DNA from: Candidatus Methylopumilus sp.
GTDB taxonomy: Bacteria > Pseudomonadota > Gammaproteobacteria > Burkholderiales > Burkholderiaceae_B
Length of the DNA stretch: 54,717 nt
Reading direction: 5' to 3'
Assembly: GCA_021738045.1 (NCBI GenBank)
Contig: JAIPCU010000002.1
Location: 1 to 54,717, forward strand
In this document: piece after piece, positions 34,018 to 43,386 of the stretch
Layout of the letters: each line of letters begins with the position of its first letter
Position numbering within the stretch: the first letter of the stretch is position 1
Made by a program: the position numbers and the translations under genes
Notes under the pieces: generated by a model
What the model saw: only the letters and a program-made list of their open reading frames with translations
What the model was told of the DNA's origin: nothing
The model's database searches: none

Positions 34018-35640
34018 CTAGACTGCTCGAACCTTGACGTAAGACCCCGGAGCTTTTTCAAGCACGGGATATGATTGATTACCCAATGTTTTTGAAGCTT
34101 TGACACGCTTGCCGCTGTGAGTTGCCAACCAGTCGCCCCAGTCACGCCACCAACTGCCAGGATACTCAGTCGCTTGCGCAAACCATTTTTCAGCAGCTTG
34201 ACCCTTGACAGGTTTGTCGGCAACCCAATAGTTGCGCTTGTTTTTTGCTGGTGGATTAATCACCCCAGCGATATGCCCCGAGGCACCTAGCACAAAGCGA
34301 TTAGGGCCAGGAAAAATTTCCGTCGAGGCAAACGCCGAGTGCCACGGCACAATGTGATCTTCGCGCGAACCGTAGAGATAAGTCGGCACTTTGACTTTAC
34401 GCAAATCGATTGGCACGCCGCAGCTTGTCAGCGCATTGGGTTGGCTTAATTTATTTTCGAGATAAGTATTTCGAAAATACCACGTGAAAAATGGCCCAGG
34501 CAAATTCGTGCTGTCGCCGTTCCAGAACAATAAATCGAAGGCAACCGGCGACTCGCCCTTTAAATAATTGGATACGACGTAATTCCAGACCAACTCGTTG
34601 GGTCGCAGAAATGAAAACGTGGTGCCAAGCTCGCGCGCCGACATCAAACCACCGTGTCCGATTTGTTGCTCGCGCAGGCTGGCATGCTGTTCATCGACAA
34701 ACACCCCAAGCGGGCCCGTTTCTTTAAAGTCAACCATTGAGGTCAATAGCGTTAAAGACGCCACTGGACTTTGCCCCTTGGCCGCGGCGACAGCCAAGCC
34801 TGCGGCAAGCATGGTGCCACCCACACAAAACCCCAACGCATTGATCTTGCTTTGCCCAGAAATCTCTTGCGTCACGTTAAGCGCGGTCAGGATTCCCTCT
34901 TGAAGGTAATCATCCCAGGTCGCTTTTTCGATGCCATCCGTATCTTCTGCAAGCGGATTGCGCCAGGACATCAAGTACACGGTAAAGCCTTGTGCGACAG
35001 CATCACGTACAAACGAATTTTCGGGTTGCAGATCGAGAATGTAAAACTTATTGATGCAGGGCGGCACCAACAGAATCGGACGCTGATACACCGTCGGTGT
35101 TGTAGGCGAATATTGTATTAATTGAAAAAACTTGTTTTGAAAAACAACCGACCCGGCAGAGGTGGCCACGTTTTCACCCACGACAAATTTACTTTCGTCA
35201 CTTTGTGAAATACGCCCTTTTTGAATATCACCGATTAGATTCGAGACGCCCGCAACGAGAGTTTCGCCGCCAGACTCGAGCAGCGCGGCTTGTGCATCAG
35301 GATTGGTCGCCAAAAAATTAGCCGGCGACATCGCGTCGATCCACTGCATCACTGAAAAATGTAACCGGTCTTTGAGCTCTGGCGAGGCGTCTGAAACATC
35401 GACCAACTTTTGCATGGCGTTTGCCGACAAAAGGTATAGGTGAGCCATGAGTAAATGCGGCGGGCTCGAGGCCCAAGCCGGCGCGGCAAACCGACGGTCT
35501 TTAATCGCCGGCAAATGCCCTTGAGTCGCCTCTTGGGATAATCGTTGCCAAGCTTGCATGAAGTCGTGTTGGACCGACGCGAGCGCCTCTTTTGAAATCC
35601 CGGGCGGTGGCGCCAACCCCTCTGGAAACGGAAAATTCAC
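34018..35640 (-). CDS. phaC: Class I poly(3-hydroxyalkanoate) synthase
   Basis: The 540-residue protein has the lipase-like box GFCVGGTM with catalytic Cys near residue 270, Asp in SREDHIVPW near 430 and His in GASGHIAGVINPP near 455. 'LLVPPCINKFYILDLQPENS' is diagnostic of class I PhaC. It polymerises (R)-3-hydroxybutyryl-CoA on cytoplasmic granules. It is slightly short relative to the Cupriavidus enzyme (about 590 aa) because of a shorter N-terminal region. AAAGG precedes the ATG. It heads phaC-phbB-phaR. Confidence 0.95.
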   Translation of the reverse strand: MNFPFPEGLAPPPGISKEALASVQHDFMQAWQRLSQEATQGHLPAIKDRRFAAPAWASSPPHLLMAHLYLLSANAMQKLVDVSDASPELKDRLHFSVMQWIDAMSPANFLATNPDAQAALLESGGETLVAGVSNLIGDIQKGRISQSDESKFVVGENVATSAGSVVFQNKFFQLIQYSPTTPTVYQRPILLVPPCINKFYILDLQPENSFVRDAVAQGFTVYLMSWRNPLAEDTDGIEKATWDDYLQEGILTALNVTQEISGQSKINALGFCVGGTMLAAGLAVAAAKGQSPVASLTLLTSMVDFKETGPLGVFVDEQHASLREQQIGHGGLMSARELGTTFSFLRPNELVWNYVVSNYLKGESPVAFDLLFWNGDSTNLPGPFFTWYFRNTYLENKLSQPNALTSCGVPIDLRKVKVPTYLYGSREDHIVPWHSAFASTEIFPGPNRFVLGASGHIAGVINPPAKNKRNYWVADKPVKGQAAEKWFAQATEYPGSWWRDWGDWLATHSGKRVKASKTLGNQSYPVLEKAPGSYVKVRAV

Positions 35641-35671
35641 ATTGAGACCTTTTTATCTTGTTGGCGGTGTC

Positions 35672-35700
35672 ATCGTGCGCTGCAAGATCCGTATTGTCAA
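35672..35700 (-). promoter_or_regulatory. Possible sigma-70 promoter for phaC
   Basis: On the minus strand a perfect TTGACA (35700-35695) is followed after 17 nt by CACGAT (35677-35672), a poor -10 box. It lies about 30 bp upstream of the phaC start. The -35 is convincing; the -10 is weak. Confidence 0.3.
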
Positions 35701-35736
35701 CCCCCAAAATACGCTTGACCGGGCAGCCAAAATCAG

Positions 35737-36522
35737 TCAAATACCGCCTAACCACGCAAGCGTCGCCATCCGTCCCGTCTGGCGATCGCGTCGATACGAA
35801 AAAAACTGCCGCTGCGAGTCATTTACCGTACACAGGCCACTATTTTCGACCTGTGTCACGCCCATTTGCGCAAGACGCCAACACGCTAGACCCGCTAAAT
35901 CTGCACGCCATTTGCCTGGTTCAAGGGGGTCTGGCAAAAAATACCCCGCCTGCTCAGCGCCCTTGCCCTGAAAAGCCACCCGGACATCCTCGCCCACCTG
36001 AAAAGCTTGCGCGCCGATACCGGGGCCGACCCAAGCACGCCAACCTGACGCCGTCGGGAGCTTGGCTTGCATCAACTGCAAGGTCGCCTCTAATACGCCG
36101 GCGGCAAGGCCTTTCCAGCCAGCATGGGCCACCCCAACGACGGTACCAGCCTGATCCGCCAGCACCACCGACAGGCAATCAGCCGTCAACACCGCCAACA
36201 CCCGCCCTGGCGTGGTAGTGACCGAGGCATCGGCCGCCGGAGGCCCTTGGTTGACCTCAAATAGCTGTGGGTCGTCTGCATCTACCACGCGAACCCCGTG
36301 CACTTGCTTGAGCCAGGCAGGTTCGGTGGGTAGCAGTTGTCTCAGGCGCTTGCGATTTTCATGCACGCTGGCAGGGTTGTCCGGGGTGCCAAGACCCAAG
36401 TTGAACGTGTCGTAAGGCGGCGTGCCCACTCCGCCACCGCGGGTCGTACAAAAGAGTTGAACACCCTGCCAAGCTTGCTTTGGCCGGATCAGGGGAAGAG
36501 CGGACTGAGTGGTTGAAGACAT
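35737..36522 (-). CDS. pgeF: PgeF-type peptidoglycan editing factor (YfiH/laccase-domain family)
   Basis: The metal-binding residues of the family are present: His in WLKQVHGVRVVDA, Cys in AVLTADCLSVVLAD and His in GVAHAGWKGLAAGVLE. 'CTTRGGGVGTPPYDTFNLG' near the N-terminus is also typical. Members are zinc-dependent and have been described as multicopper-oxidase-like, as purine nucleoside phosphorylases, and as factors that remove wrongly built peptidoglycan precursors. I chose the ATG at 36522 (261 aa); the GTG at 36570 is possible. It follows rluD, a common arrangement. Confidence 0.9.
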   Translation of the reverse strand: MSSTTQSALPLIRPKQAWQGVQLFCTTRGGGVGTPPYDTFNLGLGTPDNPASVHENRKRLRQLLPTEPAWLKQVHGVRVVDADDPQLFEVNQGPPAADASVTTTPGRVLAVLTADCLSVVLADQAGTVVGVAHAGWKGLAAGVLEATLQLMQAKLPTASGWRAWVGPGIGAQAFQVGEDVRVAFQGKGAEQAGYFLPDPLEPGKWRADLAGLACWRLAQMGVTQVENSGLCTVNDSQRQFFSYRRDRQTGRMATLAWLGGI

Positions 36523-36608
36523 AATGGGCACTGAAAGAGTGACTGACGGCGACGGCTGCAGGTTGGGCACTTAAAGTTTGGCTTGCGACACTAAGCGCAT
36601 CGCGGACA

Positions 36609-37568
36609 CTAGGACTTCCAGCTGATATGTTCGATGACCTTGAGCATATCAGCTGCAGGCGCGGCCGTAAATTCGACCATTCCTGCGCCGCTGGGATCCT
36701 CAAACCTCAATTGATGTGCGTGCAACATCTGCCGGGCGGCACCTTCAATGGCCCGACCACCGTACAACGTGTCACCCAAGAGAGGGTGCCCCAAACTCGC
36801 CAAATGGGCTCGAATCTGGTGTGTTCTGCCAGTTTCTAGCCGACAAGTCACTTCAGAAATATTCGAGCCACCATATTCGCCCACCCTGACAAGCTGATAG
36901 TGTGTCACCGCGGTTTTGGGTGCGCTCAGGCTATCGACTGACATACGCACTGGCACTTTGGGGTCTCGTCCGATCGGGCGGTCTATCGTGCCCTGCTCAA
37001 GCATGCGCCCATGAGCCAGCGCCAAATACTGGCGCCCCATGGTGCGAGCCTGTAACTGACGCACTAAATGGGTTTGTGAGACCTCGTTTCGTGCAATCAC
37101 CAGCAATCCTGACGTGTCTTTATCCAGGCGATGCACGATTCCGGCACGCGCAACGTGAGTCAATTCGGGATAGCGGTGCAGCAAGCCATTGAGCAAGGTT
37201 CCCGACCAATTCCCCGCGCCGGGGTGTGTCACCAGCCCAACCGGCTTATTGACAACAATCCAATTGACCGTTTCACCTAGTACATCAAAATCAACAGGTT
37301 GCGGCACAAAAGCATGATCTTCTGGGGCCGGCTGCTCGTAGACCGTGATCACATCGTCTTCGCGCAGCGTTTGCCTAAGTTTGGCGACTTTACCGTTCAC
37401 CAGCACGTGCCCGCCCTGAATCCACGTCTGCAACCGGCTTCGAGAATGTTGTGGCACCAGCTGCGCCAGGACCTTATCCAGTCGCTCGAGCGGCATTTCG
37501 TCGGTTACCAGAAAAACCTGAGGTTCGTCGTCGGGCGCAATATCTTCAGAAATTGGGGTGTCGGTCAT
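36609..37568 (-). CDS. rluD: 23S rRNA pseudouridine synthase RluD
   Basis: An N-terminal S4 RNA-binding domain (ERLDKVLAQLVPQHSRSRLQTWIQGGHVLVNG) is followed by the pseudouridine synthase domain with catalytic Asp in IVHRLDKDTSGLLVIARN and TGRTHQIRAHLASLGHPLLGD. RluD modifies the helix 69 uridines of 23S rRNA. The ATG at 37568 (319 aa) is preferred over the upstream start at 37592. It is divergent from bamD with about 50 bp between them, a widely conserved pairing, and upstream of pgeF. Confidence 0.93.
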   Translation of the reverse strand: MTDTPISEDIAPDDEPQVFLVTDEMPLERLDKVLAQLVPQHSRSRLQTWIQGGHVLVNGKVAKLRQTLREDDVITVYEQPAPEDHAFVPQPVDFDVLGETVNWIVVNKPVGLVTHPGAGNWSGTLLNGLLHRYPELTHVARAGIVHRLDKDTSGLLVIARNEVSQTHLVRQLQARTMGRQYLALAHGRMLEQGTIDRPIGRDPKVPVRMSVDSLSAPKTAVTHYQLVRVGEYGGSNISEVTCRLETGRTHQIRAHLASLGHPLLGDTLYGGRAIEGAARQMLHAHQLRFEDPSGAGMVEFTAAPAADMLKVIEHISWKS

Positions 37569-37621
37569 TGGGACTCGTCTTATAATCAGCACAGAATGCT
37601 AACACCAAGGATCATTTCGTG

Positions 37622-38467
37622 ATGGGTCGCAACACTATTTCTTTGTTTCAGTCGCGCACTGCAACCACCTGGGCTAACGGGCTCATGGTTTTATTTGTCG
37701 CTTTACTGATTGCAGGTTGCGGCACCAAAGGGCCTGAGTACGATCCCACCGCCAGCTGGAACGTCGAGCGCCTGTTTGAAGACGGCAAAGCCGAAATGAA
37801 CTCGGGCAACTGGCGGCTAGCCAAAGAGCGTTTTATGCAAGTCGAAACGCGCTTTCCGTTCGGTGCCTACGCGCAACAATCGATGTTGAACTTGGCCTAT
37901 GTGCAATGGAAAGATAAAGAGCCCGAACTGGGTTTGGCCACGCTCGGCCGCTTTCAGCAGCAATATCCCAGCCACCCCGCGACAGACTATGCGCTATACC
38001 TGCGCGGCTTGATCAACTTTACGCCCCCAAGTGCGGTGTTTGCCACCGTCACCCGTCAAAATCCCGGAGAGCGTGACCCCAAGGCATTACGCCAGTCGTA
38101 CGCAGCTTTTAACGAACTTGTTGAGCGTTTTCCTGAAAGCCGTTACGCAACTGACTCACGCAAGCGTCTCGAATGGCTGATCAACACGATGGCCGAAAAC
38201 GAGATGCTCATCGCGCGTTATTACTACGAACGGTTTGCCTATGTTGCTGCCATCAATCGGGCGCAAGTGGTCATCACCGAGTTTCAAGGCGTGCCTTCCT
38301 CTGAACCGGCGCTCTACATCATGATGATGTCTTACGACAAACTGAAGATGACTGATTTGCGCAACGATACCGAACGCGTGTTACTTGCAAACTTTCCGAA
38401 TACGACCTTAATCGCTAAAGGCTTTCCTGGTAAATACAGTGCCTGGAACCCACTGCGGTTGTTTTGA
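37622..38467 (+). CDS. bamD: Outer membrane assembly lipoprotein BamD (ComL)
   Basis: The leader ends in the lipobox LLIAGC, giving a lipidated Cys after signal peptidase II. TPR-like helices follow: 'LFEDGKAEMNSGNWRLAKERFMQVETRFPFGAYAQQ' and 'RQSYAAFNELVERFPESRYATDSRKRLEWL'. The length (281 aa) matches BamD. It is an essential part of the BAM complex that inserts beta-barrel proteins into the outer membrane. AAGGAT is upstream; a GTG at 37619 directly precedes the ATG and could also serve. Confidence 0.95.
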   Translation: MGRNTISLFQSRTATTWANGLMVLFVALLIAGCGTKGPEYDPTASWNVERLFEDGKAEMNSGNWRLAKERFMQVETRFPFGAYAQQSMLNLAYVQWKDKEPELGLATLGRFQQQYPSHPATDYALYLRGLINFTPPSAVFATVTRQNPGERDPKALRQSYAAFNELVERFPESRYATDSRKRLEWLINTMAENEMLIARYYYERFAYVAAINRAQVVITEFQGVPSSEPALYIMMMSYDKLKMTDLRNDTERVLLANFPNTTLIAKGFPGKYSAWNPLRLF

Positions 38468-38555
38468 GAAAGCGGTTAGGCTCTGAAGCCCTAGCCCTTC
38501 TGCACAAGGCGAGCCCGCCAGACGGCTTTTCAGTCAGACGGTCAGAGCAAGCGTA

Positions 38556-40541
38556 TCAAGACTCTTGCTCGGCATGGCGTGTATAAAACGCCACGGCCTC
38601 ATCCAGTGAACGGGTGCGTGCAAAAGGTGGTAAGCCGCGCCACAGCTGCTTGCCATAAGGCTTATCGACAAGGCGCGTATCACCCACCATCAACACGCCC
38701 CAGTCGGTTTCGCTTCGAATCAAGCGACCTGCACCCTGTTTGAGCGCAATCGCCGCCTCTGGCAGTTGATATTCCAAAAACGGATTGCCACCACGACTGC
38801 GGCAGGCCCGCAAACGTGCTTCAAGCACAGGGTCATCCGGCGGTGCAAAGGGCAGTTTATCAATCGCGACTAAGGTCAGACGATCGCCCTGAACATCAAT
38901 GCCCTCCCAGAAGCTTGCACTACCGACTAGTACAGCATGATCCAGCGTACGAAACCGTTCGAGTAAGTCACGGCGCGTGCCATTACCCTGCCGCATGAGT
39001 GGCCAGGTGATGCCCAGACGGTCATACGCATCACCAATCAAACCGGCCACGCGTTCGACCGCACGCAGCGTGGTGCACAGCACCAGCGCCCCGCCCTGAC
39101 TCGCTTGAATTAAGGGCATTAGTGTATCGACAAAGGCTGGCAAAAAATCAGCAGATTGCGGTGGCGGCAATTGTTGCGGCACGTACAGTAGCGCCTGAGT
39201 CGGATAATCAAACGGCGACTCAAGCCGTAGAGTTTGCGCATCGTCTAAGCCTAAGCGCGAAGTGAAATGTGAAAAATCACGATGCACGGATAGCGTCGCT
39301 GACGTAAAGATCCACGCCTGACCGCCTTGCCGATAACGCGAAAACGCTTCAGCAACGGATAAAGGTGCCGCGTGCAAACGCACGTGATGCAAGCCACACT
39401 CAACCCAGCGCACGACCTGCTGCAGATCTTCGATGGGCGCACGCGACTCGCGACCAGGCTGCCCCCACTTTGCCAAGCGTTCAGCCAATTCTTGGCAGGT
39501 GCGCGCCGCCGCCGCTAGGTCTGGATGTTTTTCTTCGACGCTTGCGAGCATTTTGCCGATTTCGTCGAGTGCCAGCTGTAAGGTTGCTCGCGCAGCGTCA
39601 AAGACCTCGGGTTCAGGAAACGCCTCGAAGGTCACACGCTTCGAGGGCATCTGTTCAAGCCCGGCGCAGGCCAAGCGCAACTCGCGAGCGTTGTGCTCAA
39701 CCCGGCGCGCTTGTTCAGACCAGTTGGTAAGCTCTCGGGCGTGCGCGAGACCAGCAATCTCAATGAGCTTAGCCAGATCCAACAACTGATGGGTTGAGAG
39801 GCTGTTGCCCAAGAAACGCGTCGCGGTATCGGGCAATTGATGCGCTTCATCAAACACCACGGTGTCAGCTGCGGGTAGCAAGTCGGTGATGCCCTCGTCG
39901 CGCAACATCAAATCAGCCATAAACAAGGCGTGATTAATCACGACCACGTCGGCCTCTTGCGCTTGCCGGCGCGCCTTCAACACAAAGCAATCACGAACAT
40001 TCGGGCAATCTTGACCCAGGCAATTTTCGCGCGTTGAGGTCACACGCTGCCAGATTTCGGCTTCTTCGGGCACTGAGGGTAAATCAGCACGATCACCCGT
40101 GGTCGACTGCTGTGCAAAGGTGTGGATATGGCGCAATTGCTGCACTTCAGCCCGCGACTTTAAGCCACGATCTTCAGTTTGAAATTTTTCAAGGTGATAG
40201 TGGCATACATAATTGCCACGCCCCTTCAGTAAGGCAATCGATGCAGGCACACTCAGAGCATCGCGCACACGCGGCAAATCGCGTGCAAACAACTGATCTT
40301 GCAAGGTGCGGGTGCCGGTCGAGACCAACACTTTGCCGCCCCCCAGCAATGCGGGTACTAAATAAGCCCAGGTTTTACCGGTGCCGGTGCCGGCTTCAGC
40401 GACCAAGGTTGAGCGTTCGGCGATCGTGCGCTCAACCATCTGGGCCAATTCGATTTGTGAAGGTCGCACGCGAAAGCCTGGCGCAATCGCCGCAAGTGGC
40501 CCTTCGAGCGAAAAAAGCTGAGAAATCGACTGATCTGACAT
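38556..40541 (-). CDS. DinG-family (YoaA-like) ATP-dependent DNA helicase
   Basis: A superfamily 2 XPD-like helicase: Walker A AEAGTGTGKTWAYL near residue 50, DEAH box in TVVFDEAHQLPD, and C-terminal motifs LVGSASFWEGIDVQGD and ALKQGAGRLIRSETDWG. Four cysteines (NYVCHYHL, then ENCLGQDCPNVRDC) match the Fe-S cluster position of DinG/YoaA. It unwinds DNA with 5'-3' polarity in repair. The start at 40541 (661 aa) is preferred. It is divergent from tex. Confidence 0.9.
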   Translation of the reverse strand: MSDQSISQLFSLEGPLAAIAPGFRVRPSQIELAQMVERTIAERSTLVAEAGTGTGKTWAYLVPALLGGGKVLVSTGTRTLQDQLFARDLPRVRDALSVPASIALLKGRGNYVCHYHLEKFQTEDRGLKSRAEVQQLRHIHTFAQQSTTGDRADLPSVPEEAEIWQRVTSTRENCLGQDCPNVRDCFVLKARRQAQEADVVVINHALFMADLMLRDEGITDLLPAADTVVFDEAHQLPDTATRFLGNSLSTHQLLDLAKLIEIAGLAHARELTNWSEQARRVEHNARELRLACAGLEQMPSKRVTFEAFPEPEVFDAARATLQLALDEIGKMLASVEEKHPDLAAAARTCQELAERLAKWGQPGRESRAPIEDLQQVVRWVECGLHHVRLHAAPLSVAEAFSRYRQGGQAWIFTSATLSVHRDFSHFTSRLGLDDAQTLRLESPFDYPTQALLYVPQQLPPPQSADFLPAFVDTLMPLIQASQGGALVLCTTLRAVERVAGLIGDAYDRLGITWPLMRQGNGTRRDLLERFRTLDHAVLVGSASFWEGIDVQGDRLTLVAIDKLPFAPPDDPVLEARLRACRSRGGNPFLEYQLPEAAIALKQGAGRLIRSETDWGVLMVGDTRLVDKPYGKQLWRGLPPFARTRSLDEAVAFYTRHAEQES

Positions 40542-40644
40542 AAGTGGCACCAAGAATCTAGGCGGATCATACCGCCTCAGCTGAATAAGAAGTCTTAGTG
40601 TGGCAAAATCGTCCGTTTGCCTCAGCTAAAAAGCCCTCACTCCA

Positions 40645-43269
40645 ATGACTGAATCGACTTCTGCCAAAACTGCCACCAAAGCCACTGACACAACTGCCGC
40701 CACCAAGAAGACCGCGGCTGCGCCTGGTGGGACTGCCACTGTGAGTGCCGCTGTCGCCTCTGCCGGCACACCTGTCACTGCGGGCACTTCTGCAACGTCT
40801 GCTAAGTCCTTAACAACAGCAAAAGCCTCTGCGTCTCTTGCAACTTCAGGCCCGCTTGTTGACGCGGGGTCTGTCACGGCAACCTTCAGCGCGCCCGTCA
40901 CGTCACAAGAGGCTGAGGTGCGGATTGTGGCGCAGTTAGCGCAAGAGCTTGGTATTCGTGCCGCGCAGGTGCTGGCCGTGATTGAATTACTGAACGACGG
41001 CTCGACTGTGCCGTTCATCGCCCGCTATCGCAAAGAAGCCACCGGCGGTTTAGATGACACCGTGTTGCGCAATTTAGATACGCGGCTGTTGTACTTGCGC
41101 GACCTCGAAGAGCGTCGTGCGGCGATCTTGGCGTCGATTACAGAACAAAACAAACTGACCCCTGAACTTGAAAAGTCGATCCAACAAGCTGACACCAAAC
41201 AGCGCCTTGAAGACCTCTATGCCCCGTTCAAGGTCAAACGCCGTACCCGTGCGCAGATTGCGCGTGAGGCGGGGCTAGAGCCCCTGGCCGATGGCATTTT
41301 GGCTGATCTGCAATGCGATCCAGCCGTACTGGCCACGCAGTACTTCAACGCCGAGGCTAATATCAACGACGTCAAAGCCGCGCTGGATGGGGCCCGCGAC
41401 ATTTTGGCAGAGCGCTACGCTGAAAATGCTGATTTGCTCAGTGACATGCGCACACACTTATGGTCGCATGGGTACCTGTATTCAAAGGTAGCCGACGGCA
41501 AAGAAGCCGATGGCGCAAATTTCAGAGACTGGTTTGATTTCAACGAACCTCTGCGCACCCTACCCTCACATCGCATCTTGGCCATGTTGCGTGGCCGTCA
41601 ACAAGGCGCCCTCGAATTACGCATTGGTCTCGAAGCCAGTCAAGATATTCTGGTGCCACACCCTTGCGTCGAACGCGTTGCCAACTTTTTAAAACTCGGC
41701 AAAGATTTGTTCTCAGCAGCGCCGTCTGCGCGTGCCAAGTGGTTAGCAGACGTTGCCCGTTGGACCTGGCGCGTCAAGCTCTTAACCATGTTCGAATCTG
41801 AAATGGTCACGCGTCTGCGCGAAAGCGCCGAAACCGAGGCGATCCGCGTGTTTGCAGCCAACTTGAAAGATCTGCTGCTCGCGGCACCTGCAGGCCCGAA
41901 GGCTGTGTTGGGTTTAGATCCCGGCATTCGTACCGGCGTCAAAGTCGCTGCGATTGATCACACCGGCAAGGTCGTTGAAACCGCAACCGTGTATCCGTTT
42001 GAACCGCGTCGTGATCGCGCCGGTACGCTGGCGGTGTTGGCAACGCTCGCACGCCGTCACAACATCGAACTCGTTGCAATCGGCAACGGCACCGCCTCGC
42101 GCGAAACCGAAAAACTTGTGGTCGATTTAATGTCGGCTCAGCCTGATCTTAAATTAACTCGCGTGGTGGTCTCTGAAGCGGGGGCTTCGGTGTATTCGGC
42201 CTCTGAGTTAGCCGCGCTTGAATTTCCGGATCTTGACGTGACCTTGCGTGGCGCCGCGTCAATCGCGCGTCGCTTGCAAGACCCACTGGCCGAGCTCGTC
42301 AAGATCGAACCTAAAGCCATTGGCGTGGGCCAATATCAGCACGATTTGAATCAGCGCGAACTAGCGCGCTCGCTTGACGCTGTGGTTGAAGACTGCGTCA
42401 ACGCCGTTGGCGTAGATGTCAACACGGCATCAGCCGCGTTGTTGGCCCGCGTCTCAGGGCTCAACAGCACCTTAGCCAAAAACATCGTCAGCTACCGCGA
42501 CGAAAAAGGCGCGTTCGCCAATCGCAAGGCGCTTAAAGAGGTTTCGCGTTTTGGTGAAAAAGCCTTTGAACAAGCCGCCGGTTTTTTACGTGTTCAAAAC
42601 GGTGACAACCCTCTGGATCGCTCATCCGTTCACCCTGAGGCCTATCCAGTGGTTGAACGGATTTTGAAAAAAATTGCCAGCGAGATGAAAGATGTGATTG
42701 GCAACCGCGACAAATTAAAAGGCTTATCACCTGCAGAGTTCGTTGACGAAAAATTTGGTGTCCCAACCGTACGGGATATTTTGCTCGAACTCGAAAAGCC
42801 TGGCCGCGACCCGCGCCCAGAATTTAAGACGGCCACGTTCAAAGAAGGCGTTGAAACGCTGAACGACTTAATGCCAGGGATGATTCTTGAAGGCGTTGTG
42901 ACCAACGTGGCAAACTTTGGCGCCTTTGTGGATATCGGTGTGCATCAAGACGGCTTGGTGCATATCTCGGCACTCGCTGAAAAATTTGTGAGTGATCCGC
43001 GTGATGTCGTACGCGTGGGTCAAACGGTGCAAGTACGCGTGCAAGAAGTTGATATCGCGCGCAAGCGCATTGCACTGACGATGCGGTTGAATGATGATGC
43101 ACCACCGGCGAGGTCGATGGCTGCGGGTGGTGGCCCAAGCGGGGGCAACGGCGGCGGGTCAGGTGGCAACGCTAACCGCGGGGCACGCAAACCGAACACA
43201 ATGAGCTCACCTGATCCCAGCCCCGGCGGTGCGATGGCAGCGGCCTTTGCCAAGCTAAAAAAATCGTAA
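40645..43269 (+). CDS. tex: Tex-family RNA-binding transcription accessory protein with low-complexity ends
   Basis: The core from about residue 90 (AEVRIVAQLAQELGIRAAQVLAVIELL) through 'STVPFIARYRKEATGGLDD', the YqgF-like region (VLGLDPGIRTGVKVAAID), helix-hairpin-helix segments and a C-terminal S1 domain (GMILEGVVTNVANFGAFVDIGVHQDGLVHIS) are Tex. It is preceded by about 88 residues rich in Ala, Thr and Ser and followed by a Gly-rich tail (GGGPSGGNGGGSGGN). The 874-residue length exceeds the usual 770-790. Tex influences transcription and RNA handling. It converges on trpS. Confidence 0.93.
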   Translation: MTESTSAKTATKATDTTAATKKTAAAPGGTATVSAAVASAGTPVTAGTSATSAKSLTTAKASASLATSGPLVDAGSVTATFSAPVTSQEAEVRIVAQLAQELGIRAAQVLAVIELLNDGSTVPFIARYRKEATGGLDDTVLRNLDTRLLYLRDLEERRAAILASITEQNKLTPELEKSIQQADTKQRLEDLYAPFKVKRRTRAQIAREAGLEPLADGILADLQCDPAVLATQYFNAEANINDVKAALDGARDILAERYAENADLLSDMRTHLWSHGYLYSKVADGKEADGANFRDWFDFNEPLRTLPSHRILAMLRGRQQGALELRIGLEASQDILVPHPCVERVANFLKLGKDLFSAAPSARAKWLADVARWTWRVKLLTMFESEMVTRLRESAETEAIRVFAANLKDLLLAAPAGPKAVLGLDPGIRTGVKVAAIDHTGKVVETATVYPFEPRRDRAGTLAVLATLARRHNIELVAIGNGTASRETEKLVVDLMSAQPDLKLTRVVVSEAGASVYSASELAALEFPDLDVTLRGAASIARRLQDPLAELVKIEPKAIGVGQYQHDLNQRELARSLDAVVEDCVNAVGVDVNTASAALLARVSGLNSTLAKNIVSYRDEKGAFANRKALKEVSRFGEKAFEQAAGFLRVQNGDNPLDRSSVHPEAYPVVERILKKIASEMKDVIGNRDKLKGLSPAEFVDEKFGVPTVRDILLELEKPGRDPRPEFKTATFKEGVETLNDLMPGMILEGVVTNVANFGAFVDIGVHQDGLVHISALAEKFVSDPRDVVRVGQTVQVRVQEVDIARKRIALTMRLNDDAPPARSMAAGGGPSGGNGGGSGGNANRGARKPNTMSSPDPSPGGAMAAAFAKLKKS

Positions 43270-43286
43270 GTGTTCGGTAGGTTAGT

Positions 43287-43314
43287 CGCTTGCACTCAGC
43301 GCTGAGTGCAAGTG
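43287..43314. terminator. 24-bp perfect palindrome between tex and trpS
   Basis: CTTGCACTCAGC followed immediately by its reverse complement occupies 43289-43312, with two further compatible flanking positions. It lies in the 117-bp convergent spacer, 20 bp after the tex stop. The RNA would form a strong hairpin in either direction. No T-tract follows, so it may be a rho-independent-like stop or a 3'-end stabiliser for both genes. Confidence 0.5.
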
Positions 43315-43386
43315 ATGCCTAGCTAGGACATGCAGCTAAACACACGATTAGTGTGCGCTGCGGGATTGCTGCGGTTCATGCTGAGC

